Counted from the first letter of the stretch, positions 35,867 to 44,656 are shown. The stretch: DNA of 51,060 nucleotides from Bacteroidaceae bacterium (GCA_017617235.1 JAFZWQ010000048.1:1-51060), one strand, 5' to 3'. Program-made: numbers and translations. Notes: generated by a model not told the origin, from the letters alone.

Positions 35867-37141
35867 GTTGAGGAACTGGGTGAAGGCACGGATGCACAGG
35901 GCGTGGTCGCGCACGGAACCCGTCTCGCGGCACGAATGCATGGCCCAGATGGGGTTGCCCATGTCCACTCCGCGCAGGGGTAGGCTCGAAGCCAGAATGT
36001 TGCCCAGCGTGCTACCTCCCGCCACATCGCTGTGGTTCACGAAATATTGGCAGGGAACGCCTGCTTCGCGACACACCTCGGCAAACACGGCAGCCGATTG
36101 TGCATCGGTGGCATATTTCTGTGCGGCATTTATCTTGATGACAGGCCCTCCGCCCATCTGCGGATGGTTCGTGGGGTCGTATTTATCGCTGTAGTTGGGG
36201 TGCCAGGCGTGGGCATTGTCGGCACTGACCATGAAGGCTTGCTCGATGGCACGGAACCAGTCGTCCTGTGTGCCTCCCTGTGCCAGCACCATGCGCTGCA
36301 GCATGCTCGATAGGAAGGGACTGCCTGCGCCCTGTTTCGTCTGACTGCCCGTCTCCTCGTTGTCGAAGATGGCCAGCACCTGCGTAACTTCGGGCTGTTT
36401 GTTGGCTGCCAGCAGGGCCTCCAAGCCTGCGTGCACCATCGACAGATCGTCCAGTCGTCCGCTGCTGATGAACTCGCCATCCAGTCCTACACGACAGGCG
36501 GGAGTGGCGTCGTAGAGGTACAGATCGAAGTCTAGAATCTCGCTTTCTTGAACTTTTAATTCGCTGGCTATCAGGTTTATGAGCATGCCTCCCTCTAGCT
36601 GTTCTTTAACTATACCCAAGATGGGCAGCATGTCCTTCTGCTTGCTCAGTTTCACCCCGTCGTTCACCTGACGATTGAAGTGAATGGCCAGATTGGGGAT
36701 GACGAGCAGGGGCCTGCGGACGTGCAGCAGTCGGGTAGTGGGGTGCAGGGCGTCGGTGCCCCTGAGGATGACGCGCCCAGCCAGCGACAGCGGACGGTCC
36801 ATCCATGTCGAAAGGATGGGGCCTCCATAGACCTCTGTGTTCAGTTTCACCAGTCCTCCCTCGCAACGGATTTCGCCTTGAGGCTTGATGCGGAACGTGG
36901 GGCTGTCGGCATGTGCACAGATGATGTGGAAACCAGCCTCCGCCAGCGGTTTGCTGCCCACGCGGAAGGCGTAGAGCGACGAATCGTTTTTCGTGACAAA
37001 CAGCTGCTGACCAGCCTCGAGACGGGGCATCGGCTTCGCAGCATCCAGTCGCTGGAAACCAGCTTCCTGCAGCGCCTTGGCCAGCGTATCGACTGCCAGG
37101 AAGTTCACTGGTGACTTATCTAAAAACTCAATTAATTCCAC
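35864..37141 (-). CDS. apeB: M18 family aminopeptidase (aspartyl aminopeptidase type)
   Basis: Cytosolic zinc aminopeptidase, removing N-terminal acidic residues from peptides. Metal and catalytic blocks: CAHADSPTFRIKP (His, Asp), VEGGP-like LNTEVYGGPILSTWMDRPLSLAG, FDNEETGSQTKQGAGSPF (Asp-Glu-Glu), MVSADNAHAWHPNYSDKYDPTN and NHSDVAGGSTLGNI. 425 residues is usual. The start appears to be GTG at 37141, as no in-frame ATG lies between it and the upstream stop, and the next residues (ELIEFLDKSPVNFLAV) match the family opening. Flanked on both sides by heptamer/C-rich cassettes. Confidence 0.93.
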   Translation of the reverse strand: MELIEFLDKSPVNFLAVDTLAKALQEAGFQRLDAAKPMPRLEAGQQLFVTKNDSSLYAFRVGSKPLAEAGFHIICAHADSPTFRIKPQGEIRCEGGLVKLNTEVYGGPILSTWMDRPLSLAGRVILRGTDALHPTTRLLHVRRPLLVIPNLAIHFNRQVNDGVKLSKQKDMLPILGIVKEQLEGGMLINLIASELKVQESEILDFDLYLYDATPACRVGLDGEFISSGRLDDLSMVHAGLEALLAANKQPEVTQVLAIFDNEETGSQTKQGAGSPFLSSMLQRMVLAQGGTQDDWFRAIEQAFMVSADNAHAWHPNYSDKYDPTNHPQMGGGPVIKINAAQKYATDAQSAAVFAEVCREAGVPCQYFVNHSDVAGGSTLGNILASSLPLRGVDMGNPIWAMHSCRETGSVRDHALCIRAFTQFLN

Positions 37142-37144
37142 GAT

Positions 37145-37233
37145 GTCTAATGGCTAATGTAAAATGGCTAATGGCTAAAGGCTAATGGCTAATGGCTAAA
37201 GTTATGTTCCCCCTTAAGGGGGGTAGGGGGTCA
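37145..37233 (-). repeat. heptamer array plus C-rich hairpin cassette (TIR-like/M18 junction)
   Basis: Eight heptamers: GTCTAAT, GGCTAAT, GTAAAAT, GGCTAAT, GGCTAAA, GGCTAAT, GGCTAAT, GGCTAAA (37145-37200), then GTTATGTTCCCCCTTAAGGG and GGGTAGGGGG to the stop of the gene at 37231. Confidence 0.8.
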
Positions 37234-37758
37234 AAAAATCGTTGTTGAATCCCAGGGGTAGAACTGCTCGCTGACGGAGAACGTTCCTAGCGCGCGTTCC
37301 AATTTATCGCGCGTAAGGGGTATGTGCGCCATGCGCGCGCTGTCCAGACCGATGTACTTGCGAGGTTTGTTCGGCAACCACGTCCAGAACTTCTGGATGC
37401 TCTCCTGGTCCAATTCGTCCAAACCCGCATAGGCGATGATGACAGGCAGGTGGAAACGGTTCACACAGCGCGAAATCTGCCAGTTCAGGATGTGGCTCTC
37501 CGTGTTCAGCACGGGGCTGGCCACAACCAGCAGGTTATCGGCCTCGGCCATCAGCTTCAGGAAACGGCTCTTTGTGGTGGTTTCCAGCAAGTCGTCGTGT
37601 TCCGACGAGAAATGTATCTCGTGCATATTCACGAAATTAAAGCGGTCGGGATGGTTTTTCTGCCATTCTTCCAGTTGCTGGAAGGTGTGCCAGTTGCTGT
37701 TCACGGTGTCCTGTACAGCATCGGCATCAAAAGCAATGTAGGTCGCTCTAGGTTTCAT
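37231..37758 (-). CDS. TIR-like domain protein (MTH538/ThsB type), 175 aa
   Basis: A Rossmann-like single-domain protein. The order YIAFDADAVQD (strand A), HFSSEHDDLLE, LMAEADNLLVVASPVLNTES (strand D), NWQISRCVNRFHLPVIIAYAG fits the MTH538/DUF1863 TIR-like fold used by Thoeris ThsB and some NAD-linked proteins. The position of the usual catalytic Glu (W-x-x-x-E or NWE) is Gln in NWQIS, so NAD-cleaving activity is doubtful. The ATG at 37758 (MKPRATYIAFD) was chosen; the open frame starts 11 codons earlier inside the promoter. No ThsA-like effector is nearby; the neighbours are an aminopeptidase and a divergent mannosidase. A flavodoxin-like protein is the main alternative. Confidence 0.55.
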   Translation of the reverse strand: MKPRATYIAFDADAVQDTVNSNWHTFQQLEEWQKNHPDRFNFVNMHEIHFSSEHDDLLETTTKSRFLKLMAEADNLLVVASPVLNTESHILNWQISRCVNRFHLPVIIAYAGLDELDQESIQKFWTWLPNKPRKYIGLDSARMAHIPLTRDKLERALGTFSVSEQFYPWDSTTIF

Positions 37759-37780
37759 ATTTTTTAACTTTATCTGCCGA

Positions 37781-37809
37781 CAAAGATACAAAATATTTTC
37801 ATATCTTTG
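37781..37809. promoter_or_regulatory. palindromic divergent promoter
   Basis: CAAAGATA (37781-37788; TATCTTTG on the minus strand) and TATCTTTG (37802-37809) flank AAAATATTTT, giving a near-perfect palindrome. The minus box serves the TIR-like gene and the plus box the GH92 gene. Confidence 0.75.
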
Positions 37810-37839
37810 TATGCAATTTACCTTAATATCGTTAAAAAT

Positions 37840-39993
37840 ATGAAACGAATCGCATCAATTAGTGTTTTATTTGCTTTAGCAATTACCGCCACTGCCCAGC
37901 GACTGACGGATTATGTAGACCCCATGATTGGCTCAGGCGATCATGGGCATGTTTTTGTTGGAGCCAATGTGCCACAGGGTATGGTGAACGTTGGTCCTAC
38001 CCAGCTCGAAGAGGGTTGGGACTGGTGCTCGGGATATCACCAGACGGGTGAGCGCATCATCGGCTTCAGCCACATGCACCTGAGTGGAACAGGTTGTGCA
38101 GACCTGGGCGACATCACCCTGATGCCCACCCTGCAGGAAGTGGAACTCAGCCGCGAAGGCGTTTCCTCGACCTACAGCCACGAGCGCGAGAGCGTGCGTC
38201 CGGGCTACTATTCCGTAATTCTGGATCGTGGTAACATCAAGTGCGAAATGACAGCTACCAAGCGCGTCGCCCTGCACAAGTACACCTTCCCACGCGGCTC
38301 GAACAACGCACGTATCATCATCAACCTGAAGGATGCCGTGAGCGACGAACTGCAGCAGGCACGCGTTTACCAGCTCAACGAATACACGGTGGCCGGATAC
38401 CGTCTCAGTCACGGATGGGCCAACCGTCAGCAGGTATATTTCTACATGCAGTTCTCGAAACCCATACACAACTTCCTGTCGCCATCCATCGACAACCCCT
38501 ATGCACAGGCCACCTTCGAGGTAGGACCTGGTGACGACGTGATGGTGAAAGTCGGTCTGTCGCCTGTGAATGAGATGAACGCCCTGCAGAACATAAACGT
38601 CGAGATGCCCCAGTGGGACTTCGATGCCGTTCGTGAGCGTGCACTCGAGAACTGGGACGTAGAACTCTCTCGCATCAAGGCCACCTTCCGCACCGACCGC
38701 GAGCGTCGCATCTTCTACACCGCCATGTACCACTTCCTCTATGCACCTGTGGTATGGGGCGACTGCAATGGCGACTATATGGGCAGCGACGGACGCGTGT
38801 ATCGCGATGCCGGCTTCCAGAACTACACCATCTGGAGCCTCTGGGACACCTATCGTGCTGCACATCCCCTGGCCACACTCATCCTGCGCGATGAACTGCG
38901 TGACTATGCACAAACCATGCTGCATATCTATAAGGAACAGGGCGAACTGCCCGTTTGGCACCTGATGTCCAACGAAACATACTGCATGGTGGGCTGTCCC
39001 GCTGTGCCCGTGTTGGCTGATATGGTGCTGAAAGGTGTCGAGGGATTCGACTACCAGGAGGCTGTTGACGCCATGAAGGCCAGCCTCTTGAAGGACAACC
39101 GTCAGCTCGACCACATGAAGAATTACGGATACATCCCCTGGGACCAGTCATCGGGCGAGGTTGTTGCCAAGACCCTCGAATACTATCTGGCCGACTGGTC
39201 GTGTGGTAAGGCTGCCGCCAAGGTGGGCGACAAGGACAGCACCTACTTCCTGACACGCTGCAAGGGTTACAAGAAGATGTTCGACCCCGAGAAACAATGC
39301 ATGCGCGCCCTGTCGAAGGCTGGCAAGTTCCGCGACGAACCCAACTTCAACCCCTGCCACCAGACACGCGACTACACGGAAGGTAACCCCTGGCAGTACA
39401 CATGGCTCGTGCCACACGACATCCCAGGACTGGTTAGCTGCTTCCCCTCGCAGCAAGCCTTCATCGACCGTCTGGATGCCCTGTTCGAGGCTGATGCCGA
39501 CCTGGGCGAAGGTGCACAGCCCGACATCACTGGACTCATCGGACAGTATGCCCACGGCAACGAACCCAGTCACCACATCCTGTACATCTATAACTACGTG
39601 GGTCAGCCCTGGAAGACGCAGCAGCGCGTGCGTCAGGTCATGAGCGAACTCTATACCGACCAGCCCGCAGGACTGTGCGGAAACGAGGACGTTGGCCAGA
39701 TGTCGGCTTGGTACATCCTGTCAGCTATGGGCCTGTATCAGGTAGAACCCTGTGGCGGCAAGTACCAGTTGGGTAGCCCCGTTGTGGAGGAGGCTGTGAT
39801 TCCCGTGAAGGACAACAAGACATTCACCATCCGCAGTCACGGCAACAGCGACAAGGCCATCTACGTGAAGGAGGTACGCCTGAACGGCAAACCGCTCACA
39901 GAGACCTACGTCACCTACGACGACATCATGGCTGGCGGCACACTCGACTTCTACATGTCCACCAAGCCCGTCAAGAAAAGCAAGAAAAAGTAA
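37840..39993 (+). CDS. GH92 alpha-1,2-mannosidase type, exported
   Basis: Calcium-dependent exo-alpha-mannosidase family acting on mannose-rich N-glycans or mannan. The ATG at 37840 gives signal peptide MKRIASISVLFALAITATAQ; the open frame includes an upstream TTG inside the promoter. The N-terminal beta-domain opens DYVDPMIGSGDHGHVFVGANVPQG with GWDWCSGYH and FSHMHLSGTGC. The catalytic barrel has WGDCNGDYMG, SLWDTYRAAHPL, YAHGNEPSHHILYIYNYVGQ (catalytic Glu block) and GNEDVGQMSAWYILSAMGLY. 717 residues is normal. Promoter at 37802; no SusC/SusD or regulator is adjacent, so it is an orphan CAZyme. Confidence 0.94.
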   Translation: MKRIASISVLFALAITATAQRLTDYVDPMIGSGDHGHVFVGANVPQGMVNVGPTQLEEGWDWCSGYHQTGERIIGFSHMHLSGTGCADLGDITLMPTLQEVELSREGVSSTYSHERESVRPGYYSVILDRGNIKCEMTATKRVALHKYTFPRGSNNARIIINLKDAVSDELQQARVYQLNEYTVAGYRLSHGWANRQQVYFYMQFSKPIHNFLSPSIDNPYAQATFEVGPGDDVMVKVGLSPVNEMNALQNINVEMPQWDFDAVRERALENWDVELSRIKATFRTDRERRIFYTAMYHFLYAPVVWGDCNGDYMGSDGRVYRDAGFQNYTIWSLWDTYRAAHPLATLILRDELRDYAQTMLHIYKEQGELPVWHLMSNETYCMVGCPAVPVLADMVLKGVEGFDYQEAVDAMKASLLKDNRQLDHMKNYGYIPWDQSSGEVVAKTLEYYLADWSCGKAAAKVGDKDSTYFLTRCKGYKKMFDPEKQCMRALSKAGKFRDEPNFNPCHQTRDYTEGNPWQYTWLVPHDIPGLVSCFPSQQAFIDRLDALFEADADLGEGAQPDITGLIGQYAHGNEPSHHILYIYNYVGQPWKTQQRVRQVMSELYTDQPAGLCGNEDVGQMSAWYILSAMGLYQVEPCGGKYQLGSPVVEEAVIPVKDNKTFTIRSHGNSDKAIYVKEVRLNGKPLTETYVTYDDIMAGGTLDFYMSTKPVKKSKKK

Positions 39994-40007
39994 ATAGGGA
40001 AATACGA

Positions 40008-41345
40008 CTAAAGGCTGAAGCGCAGCCAGTCGCCTGATGTGGGATGCTGGAATTCCAGCTCGTCCGCGAAGAGCATCAGTCGGTTGGCTGCTCTTCCGTA
40101 TAGGCGGTCGCCCACGATGGGATTGTTCACCCCCTCCCGTGCAGCCATATGCAGTCGCAGCTGGTGGGTGCGTCCGGTATCGGGCCACAGGTGGATGCGG
40201 GCGTGTCCGTCCTCGTTGCCAGCCACCTCGTAATGCGTGATGCTGCGCTTGCCATACTCTTCGTTCACGATTTGTCGCGGACGGTCGTAGGGGTTGGGAC
40301 AAATCAACAGGTCTATCGTGCCCTTTTCGCCCACCGTCATGGGCTTTTCCAGCAAGGCCGTATAGCGTTTGCGTATGGTGTGGCGGATGAACTGCTGTTG
40401 CAGCGTGTGGTAGGCCTCGTCCGTCAGAGCCACCACCATCAGTCCGCTGGTGTCCATATCCAGACGGTGCACAATCATAGGCCCTTCGGCTTGGGGATAA
40501 CGCTGGCGCATGATGTCCAGAAGGCTGGGCACATCGTCCTTGCCAGGTACGGAGAGCATGCCCGATGGCTTGTCAACCACCACGAACGACGGGTCTTCGT
40601 GCAGGATTCGCAATTGACTCATCACTTGGTCATAGTCCTTCATCAACGGATTCTCCTCGACATCCAACCCCTGCATCATCCACGTCAGTATGGGTTTGCA
40701 TTTGTGTTGGCAGGCAGGGTAGAAGTGTCCCTCCTCGCGCACCTCGCCACGTGGTGAACGACCCATCCAGAACTCGCCCATGCACAAGGGCTTCAGACCA
40801 TTGCGGTAGGCGTATTGCAGCAGTTTAGGGGCACAGCATTCGCCAGCACCCGATGGGGGAACCTTGGGCGCGAAGATATCCAGTAGCGGGCGTTCCTCGC
40901 CTCGTGCATTCAGCAGGCGGAACTGACGGAACAACCATTGCTGCAAGGCCTGACTGCGACGTTCGCGCTCTGCCTCGATGGTGGCGGAATCCGTCGCTTG
41001 CAACTCGTGGTTCAAAGCAGATATGCGTCGTTCCTCTTCTTCGAAATAGGTGCCGTGCAGGTCGAAGACGGGGGGCACGAAGTAGGGCAGGGTGCTCCGT
41101 CCGCAAAGGGTACCTGAGAAGGCTGCCAGGAACTTTCCGCCCTCCACCACCAGCACACCCAGCATCTTCCCATCTTCTATCTCGCGTGCCCATTCGGGAT
41201 GCTTCTTCACTTCCGTCACCACCTCTCCAGCGGCCAGTCGGACCAGTGGATGCGGCTCGTAGCAAAAGGGATATGTCATCTGCAGCGGTGCTTCGTGTTG
41301 CAAGGCTTCCGCAGGCAGCGGGTGTAGGCGTTCGTCGTTTGTCAT
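40008..41345 (-). CDS. RluA-family rRNA/tRNA pseudouridine synthase, long form
   Basis: Isomerises uridine in structured RNA. The catalytic domain occupies the C-terminal half: FVVVDKPSGMLSVPG, then MIVHRLDMDTSGLMVVA (catalytic Asp in HRLDMDTSG), and WPDTGRTHQLRLHMA. The N-terminal about 200 residues (TYPFCYEPHPLVRLAAGEVV, then a coiled coil EEERRISALNHELQATDSATI) are extra compared with the 300-residue core family and are common in Bacteroidetes versions. A CxxC pair (ECCAPKLLQYA, YPACQHKC) may bind metal. Its -7 box TAGCTTTG (minus, 41354-41361) is only 8 nt before the ATG. Confidence 0.88.
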   Translation of the reverse strand: MTNDERLHPLPAEALQHEAPLQMTYPFCYEPHPLVRLAAGEVVTEVKKHPEWAREIEDGKMLGVLVVEGGKFLAAFSGTLCGRSTLPYFVPPVFDLHGTYFEEEERRISALNHELQATDSATIEAERERRSQALQQWLFRQFRLLNARGEERPLLDIFAPKVPPSGAGECCAPKLLQYAYRNGLKPLCMGEFWMGRSPRGEVREEGHFYPACQHKCKPILTWMMQGLDVEENPLMKDYDQVMSQLRILHEDPSFVVVDKPSGMLSVPGKDDVPSLLDIMRQRYPQAEGPMIVHRLDMDTSGLMVVALTDEAYHTLQQQFIRHTIRKRYTALLEKPMTVGEKGTIDLLICPNPYDRPRQIVNEEYGKRSITHYEVAGNEDGHARIHLWPDTGRTHQLRLHMAAREGVNNPIVGDRLYGRAANRLMLFADELEFQHPTSGDWLRFSL

Positions 41346-41353
41346 ATCGTGTG

Positions 41354-41361
41354 CAAAGCTA
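41354..41361 (-). promoter_or_regulatory. -7 box of the pseudouridine synthase gene (TAGCTTTG)
   Basis: TAGCTTTG on the minus strand; its downstream edge is 8 nt before the start codon, implying a very short leader. Confidence 0.6.
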
Positions 41362-41434
41362 CAAAAATGTTCTTAAACAATGTTAAGGCTTTCCCCTTTT
41401 GTGCCTGCATGGGGCAGATTAAACCTTCTGGGCT

Positions 41435-41464
41435 TTGTGGTTTCAAATATATTGAGTATATTTG
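41435..41464 (+). promoter_or_regulatory. promoter of the DUF1573 gene (TTG-N19-TATATTTG)
   Basis: TTG at 41435-41437, 19 nt, TATATTTG at 41457-41464; 32-nt leader to the ATG. Confidence 0.75.
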
Positions 41465-41496
41465 CAAGACATTATTGACTATTTATAGAGACGACT

Positions 41497-41928
41497 ATGA
41501 AGAAGAAAACACTTATCGTTGCGGCTGTTGCTATGCTGACCCTCGCTATGGGCTTCCAGATGCGCACCGCACAGGCAGCCAACGTTGTCAACACCGCTGC
41601 AGCCGAGAAACAGGCAGAGATTCAGTTCGATACACTTCGCATCGACATGGGCACCTTCTCCGAGAAGCAAGGGGTGCAGAAATGTTCGTTCGTATTTACC
41701 AACGTGGGTACGGCTCCGCTGGTCATCAACCAGGCGTTTGCCTCATGCGGATGCACCGTTCCTACCTATACCAAAGACCCCGTGAAGCCGGGCGAGAAGG
41801 GAACCATCGATGTAACTTATAATGGCAAGGGCAAGTATCCTGGTCGTTTCTCGAAGTCCATCGTTGTACGCTCGAATGCCAAAACGGAAATCGTCCGCCT
41901 CACCATCGAAGGAATGATGACGGAGTAG
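41497..41928 (+). CDS. DUF1573 protein (exported Ig-like ASH-type domain)
   Basis: Signal peptide MKKKTLIVAAVAMLTLAMGF, cleaved near AQAA. The single domain has CSFVFTNVGTAPLVINQAFASCGCTVP and YNGKGKYPGRFSKSIVV, the DUF1573 signature (paired CGC). Such beta-sandwich proteins are abundant in Bacteroidetes envelopes; the role is unknown, perhaps binding or scaffolding. Monocistronic-looking, with its own promoter; a heptamer array separates it from the DUF2264 gene. Confidence 0.87.
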   Translation: MKKKTLIVAAVAMLTLAMGFQMRTAQAANVVNTAAAEKQAEIQFDTLRIDMGTFSEKQGVQKCSFVFTNVGTAPLVINQAFASCGCTVPTYTKDPVKPGEKGTIDVTYNGKGKYPGRFSKSIVVRSNAKTEIVRLTIEGMMTE

Positions 41929-41935
41929 GTTTGCG

Positions 41936-41963
41936 ATGTAACATGTGAAATGTAAAATGTAAT
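41936..41963 (+). repeat. heptamer array between DUF1573 and DUF2264 genes
   Basis: ATGTAAC, ATGTGAA, ATGTAAA, ATGTAAT: four units directly before the next ATG region. Confidence 0.75.
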
Positions 41964-41971
41964 TCAATACC

Positions 41972-43291
41972 ATGAAGAAGATTTTATTATTGATTTCCCT
42001 GGTATGTGTGCCCCTCGTAGGCTTCGCAGGAAAAAAGAAGCCGGTGGTGGAGAAAGACCCGCTGGGAACAGGTGTCGAGGATCGTGCCTACTGGGCAAAG
42101 TTGGCTTACACAATGGCGGCTCCCGTGCTGGAGAACATGGCCAACGGCACCCTGCAGAAGAATATGAAACTGGAATTGTCCCCCACCTGGGACAATCGCG
42201 ACAAGAAGGTGGCCTATATGGAATGCTTCGGCCGACTGATGGCTGGCATTGCTCCCTGGCTCACTTTGCCCGACGACGATAGCGAGGAAGGCAAGATGCG
42301 CAAACAACTGCGCGAATGGGCGCTGAAGGCCTATGCCAATGCCGTTGACCCCAACAGTCCCGACTATCTGGGATGGACGAGTGGCGGACAGACGCTGGTG
42401 GATGGTGCCTACGTGGTGGAGAGCCTGTTCCGTGGATACAAGGCCCTGTGGGAACCTCTGGATGATGTTACGAAACAACGCTACATCAAGGAGATACAGG
42501 GATTGCGTCGTTACGACCCTCCTTATACCAACTGGCTGCTGTTCGTAGGCATGGAGGAGGCTTTCCTGATGTATGTGAATGGCGGATACGATGCCTTCCG
42601 CATCAAGATGGCTCTTTCAAAAGCCGAGGAATGGTACATTGGTGATGGCCTGTACAGCGACGGTCCCTCGTTCGCCTTCGACTATTACAACGCTTTCGTT
42701 ATCCAGCCCATGTACACCGAAATCCTGCAGATGGTGGCTGCCAAGCAGGGTAACAATACGTACCTTGTGCGCTCGAAGGGCGATAACCGTAATGGTGCCA
42801 ACAATCGTCTGAAGGAGGTGGTGAAGCGCATGCAGAAGTACAGCGTAATCCTCGAGCGTTTCATCTCGCCAGAGGGTACATTCCCCGTTGTGGGTCGCTC
42901 GATTCCTTATCGTCTGGCTGTTCTGCAGCCGTTGGCTCAGCTGGCTTGGATGAAACAGTTGCCTGGCGAACTGCACAACGGACAGGTTCGTGCAGGAATC
43001 ACAGCCGTCATGAAGCGCATGTTCGAAGGTAAGGGAAAGACGAACTTTACGGAGGATGGTTACCTGACCATCGGCTTCGTAGGCAGTCATCCCAATGTGG
43101 CCGACTGGTACACCAACAACGGCTCGCTCTACATGACCTCGCTGGCCTTCATGCCTCTGGGCCTGCCTGCCAACGACCCCTTCTGGACAGATGCTCCTGA
43201 GAAATGGACCTCGAAGAAGGCTTGGGAAGGCGACGACTTCCCCAAGGACCACAAGTGGGACATCAACAAACAAATCCTCTACTGGGAATAA
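41972..43291 (+). CDS. DUF2264 protein, exported, probable glycan-related enzyme
   Basis: Signal peptide MKKILLLISLVCVPLVGFAG. DUF2264 proteins have an alpha/alpha-barrel fold and occur in polysaccharide-utilisation settings; the exact reaction is not established. Recognisable blocks are DRAYWAKLAYTMAAPVLENMA, YMECFGRLMAGIAPWL, GGQTLVDGAYVVESLFR, YTNWLLFVGMEEAFLMY and GLYSDGPSFAFDYYNAFVIQPMYTEIL. 439 residues fits the family. It follows DUF1573 by 43 nt and ends at a strong bidirectional terminator. Confidence 0.85.
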   Translation: MKKILLLISLVCVPLVGFAGKKKPVVEKDPLGTGVEDRAYWAKLAYTMAAPVLENMANGTLQKNMKLELSPTWDNRDKKVAYMECFGRLMAGIAPWLTLPDDDSEEGKMRKQLREWALKAYANAVDPNSPDYLGWTSGGQTLVDGAYVVESLFRGYKALWEPLDDVTKQRYIKEIQGLRRYDPPYTNWLLFVGMEEAFLMYVNGGYDAFRIKMALSKAEEWYIGDGLYSDGPSFAFDYYNAFVIQPMYTEILQMVAAKQGNNTYLVRSKGDNRNGANNRLKEVVKRMQKYSVILERFISPEGTFPVVGRSIPYRLAVLQPLAQLAWMKQLPGELHNGQVRAGITAVMKRMFEGKGKTNFTEDGYLTIGFVGSHPNVADWYTNNGSLYMTSLAFMPLGLPANDPFWTDAPEKWTSKKAWEGDDFPKDHKWDINKQILYWE

Positions 43292-43294
43292 AAA

Positions 43295-43324
43295 GAAAAC
43301 GGGAGACGAAAGCCTCCCGTTTTC
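43295..43324. terminator. bidirectional terminator (DUF2264 / pth)
   Basis: GAAAACGGGAG (43295-43305), 8-nt loop, CTCCCGTTTTC (43314-43324), then TTTT on the plus strand; on the minus strand the stem is followed by TTTT as well. Confidence 0.88.
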
Positions 43325-43355
43325 TTTTGCTTAATGGATAACCGTTAACCCTTAA

Positions 43356-43970
43356 TCATTTTCCATTATAGTGGTTCATGGCGAATGCGATGCCGCTTAG
43401 GGCGTAGGCCTTGATTGCTTCGCAGGCCGCAGGTACGCGTTCGTCGACCAGTTTCTCGTCCTCAGGACTGAAGGTCCCTAGCACAAAGTCTATCTGACCA
43501 CCACGTGGGTATTCGTTGCCGATGCCAAACTTCAGACGGTTGTAGGCCTGTGTTCCCAATACCTGTGCAATGTGCTTCAGGCCGTTGTGACCAGCATCGC
43601 TGCCTCCCTGTCGGATGCGGATGGTGCCTACGGGCAAACTGAGGTCATCGACCAGTACAAGCATATTCTCCAGAGGTATCTTTTCCTCGTTCAGCCAGTA
43701 ACGTACAGCATTTCCCGATAGATTCATGTAGGTGGAGGGCTTCAGCAGGACCAACTCCTGGTTCTTTACCCGCATGTGGGCAACGAAACCATATCGACGG
43801 TCCTGAAAAGAAATATTGGACGCCTTTGCGAGGGCATCCAATATTCTGAATCCAATGTTGTGGCGGGTTCCTACGTACTCTGGTCCGATGTTACCCAAAC
43901 CTACAATCAGGTGCTTCATTGTTTGCTCTTCTTTTGTCCGAACGAAAATCCGGCGTAGGAAGCTAAACAT
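43356..43970 (-). CDS. pth: peptidyl-tRNA hydrolase
   Basis: Releases peptides from peptidyl-tRNA. Signatures: [22 protein letters not shown] (catalytic His in RHNIGF), [41 protein letters not shown]. The frame start at 43970 shares its A with the TAA stop of rplY (TAATG), which suggests coupling and adds [17 protein letters not shown] before the usual start [10 protein letters not shown] at 43919. Either start is possible; length is 204 or 187. The pth-rplY pairing is a common bacterial arrangement. Confidence 0.95.
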   Translation of the reverse strand: MFSFLRRIFVRTKEEQTMKHLIVGLGNIGPEYVGTRHNIGFRILDALAKASNISFQDRRYGFVAHMRVKNQELVLLKPSTYMNLSGNAVRYWLNEEKIPLENMLVLVDDLSLPVGTIRIRQGGSDAGHNGLKHIAQVLGTQAYNRLKFGIGNEYPRGGQIDFVLGTFSPEDEKLVDERVPAACEAIKAYALSGIAFAMNHYNGK

Positions 43971-44566
43971 TATTCGGCAGCCTTGGCAGCAGCACTCATG
44001 GCGCTACGTGTCATCTTAACCTGACATACGACAACGCTGGCGGGAGTAACCAGTTCCAGACCTTCGAACGAAAGTTCGCCAGCCTTGATGGTCTTACCCA
44101 AACCGAGGTTCGTAACGTCGATGTCCAGACGCTCGGGAATCTGAGTGTAGGGAGCACGTACCTTCAACTTACGTACGTTGGCGGCCAGCTTACCACCGGC
44201 ACGAACACCCTCTGCCAGACCATTCAGCTTGATGGGAACTTCCATCACGATGGGCTTCTTCTCTGTTACCTCGTAGAAATCTACGTGCAGCAGCTGGTCG
44301 GTTACGGGGTGGAACTGAAGCTCGCGCATAACAGCGGTGTACTTCTTGCCATCGATGTCGAGGTTTACGCTGTAAATCTCAGGGGTGTAAACCAGGTTAC
44401 GCAGACCGGCAGCTGTTACAGAGAAGCTCTGAGCTACGGGCAGACCGTTTTCGCCACGGGCCTCGCCATACAGGTTGCAGGGTACTACGCCCTCCTTGCG
44501 GAGTTGCTTGGTTGCTTTCTTGCCAGTCTCGGTACGAGCAGTACCTTTGATGTCAATACTTTTCAT
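43970..44566 (-). CDS. rplY: 50S ribosomal protein bL25 (CTC family)
   Basis: 5S rRNA-binding protein. Residues 1-95 form the bL25 domain ([20 protein letters not shown], then [25 protein letters not shown]). The C-terminal beta-domain (about 98-185) and a short Ala-rich tail (MSAAAKAAE) give the long CTC form. 198 residues is normal. Transcribed from the promoter at 44657-44688 with a leader of about 85 nt that contains a hairpin (AATTAAG/CTTAATT, 44596-44619), a possible regulatory site. Confidence 0.95.
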   Translation of the reverse strand: MKSIDIKGTARTETGKKATKQLRKEGVVPCNLYGEARGENGLPVAQSFSVTAAGLRNLVYTPEIYSVNLDIDGKKYTAVMRELQFHPVTDQLLHVDFYEVTEKKPIVMEVPIKLNGLAEGVRAGGKLAANVRKLKVRAPYTQIPERLDIDVTNLGLGKTIKAGELSFEGLELVTPASVVVCQVKMTRSAMSAAAKAAE

Positions 44567-44656
44567 TGTTCGTTTTTTTTAGTTGTGTTACTCTAAATTA
44601 AGTTTTCTCGTGCTTAATTCGCCATCACACAGGGAGATGTGCTCCAAAAGCGGGTG

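Noticed and set aside
37145-37200. Short tandem repeats as a possible CRISPR array
   Set aside because: Units are 7 nt with no spacers, and no cas genes are present.
37933-39114. 393-codon minus-strand ORF inside the GH92 gene
   Set aside because: Shadow of a complete GH92 protein; no recognisable domain.
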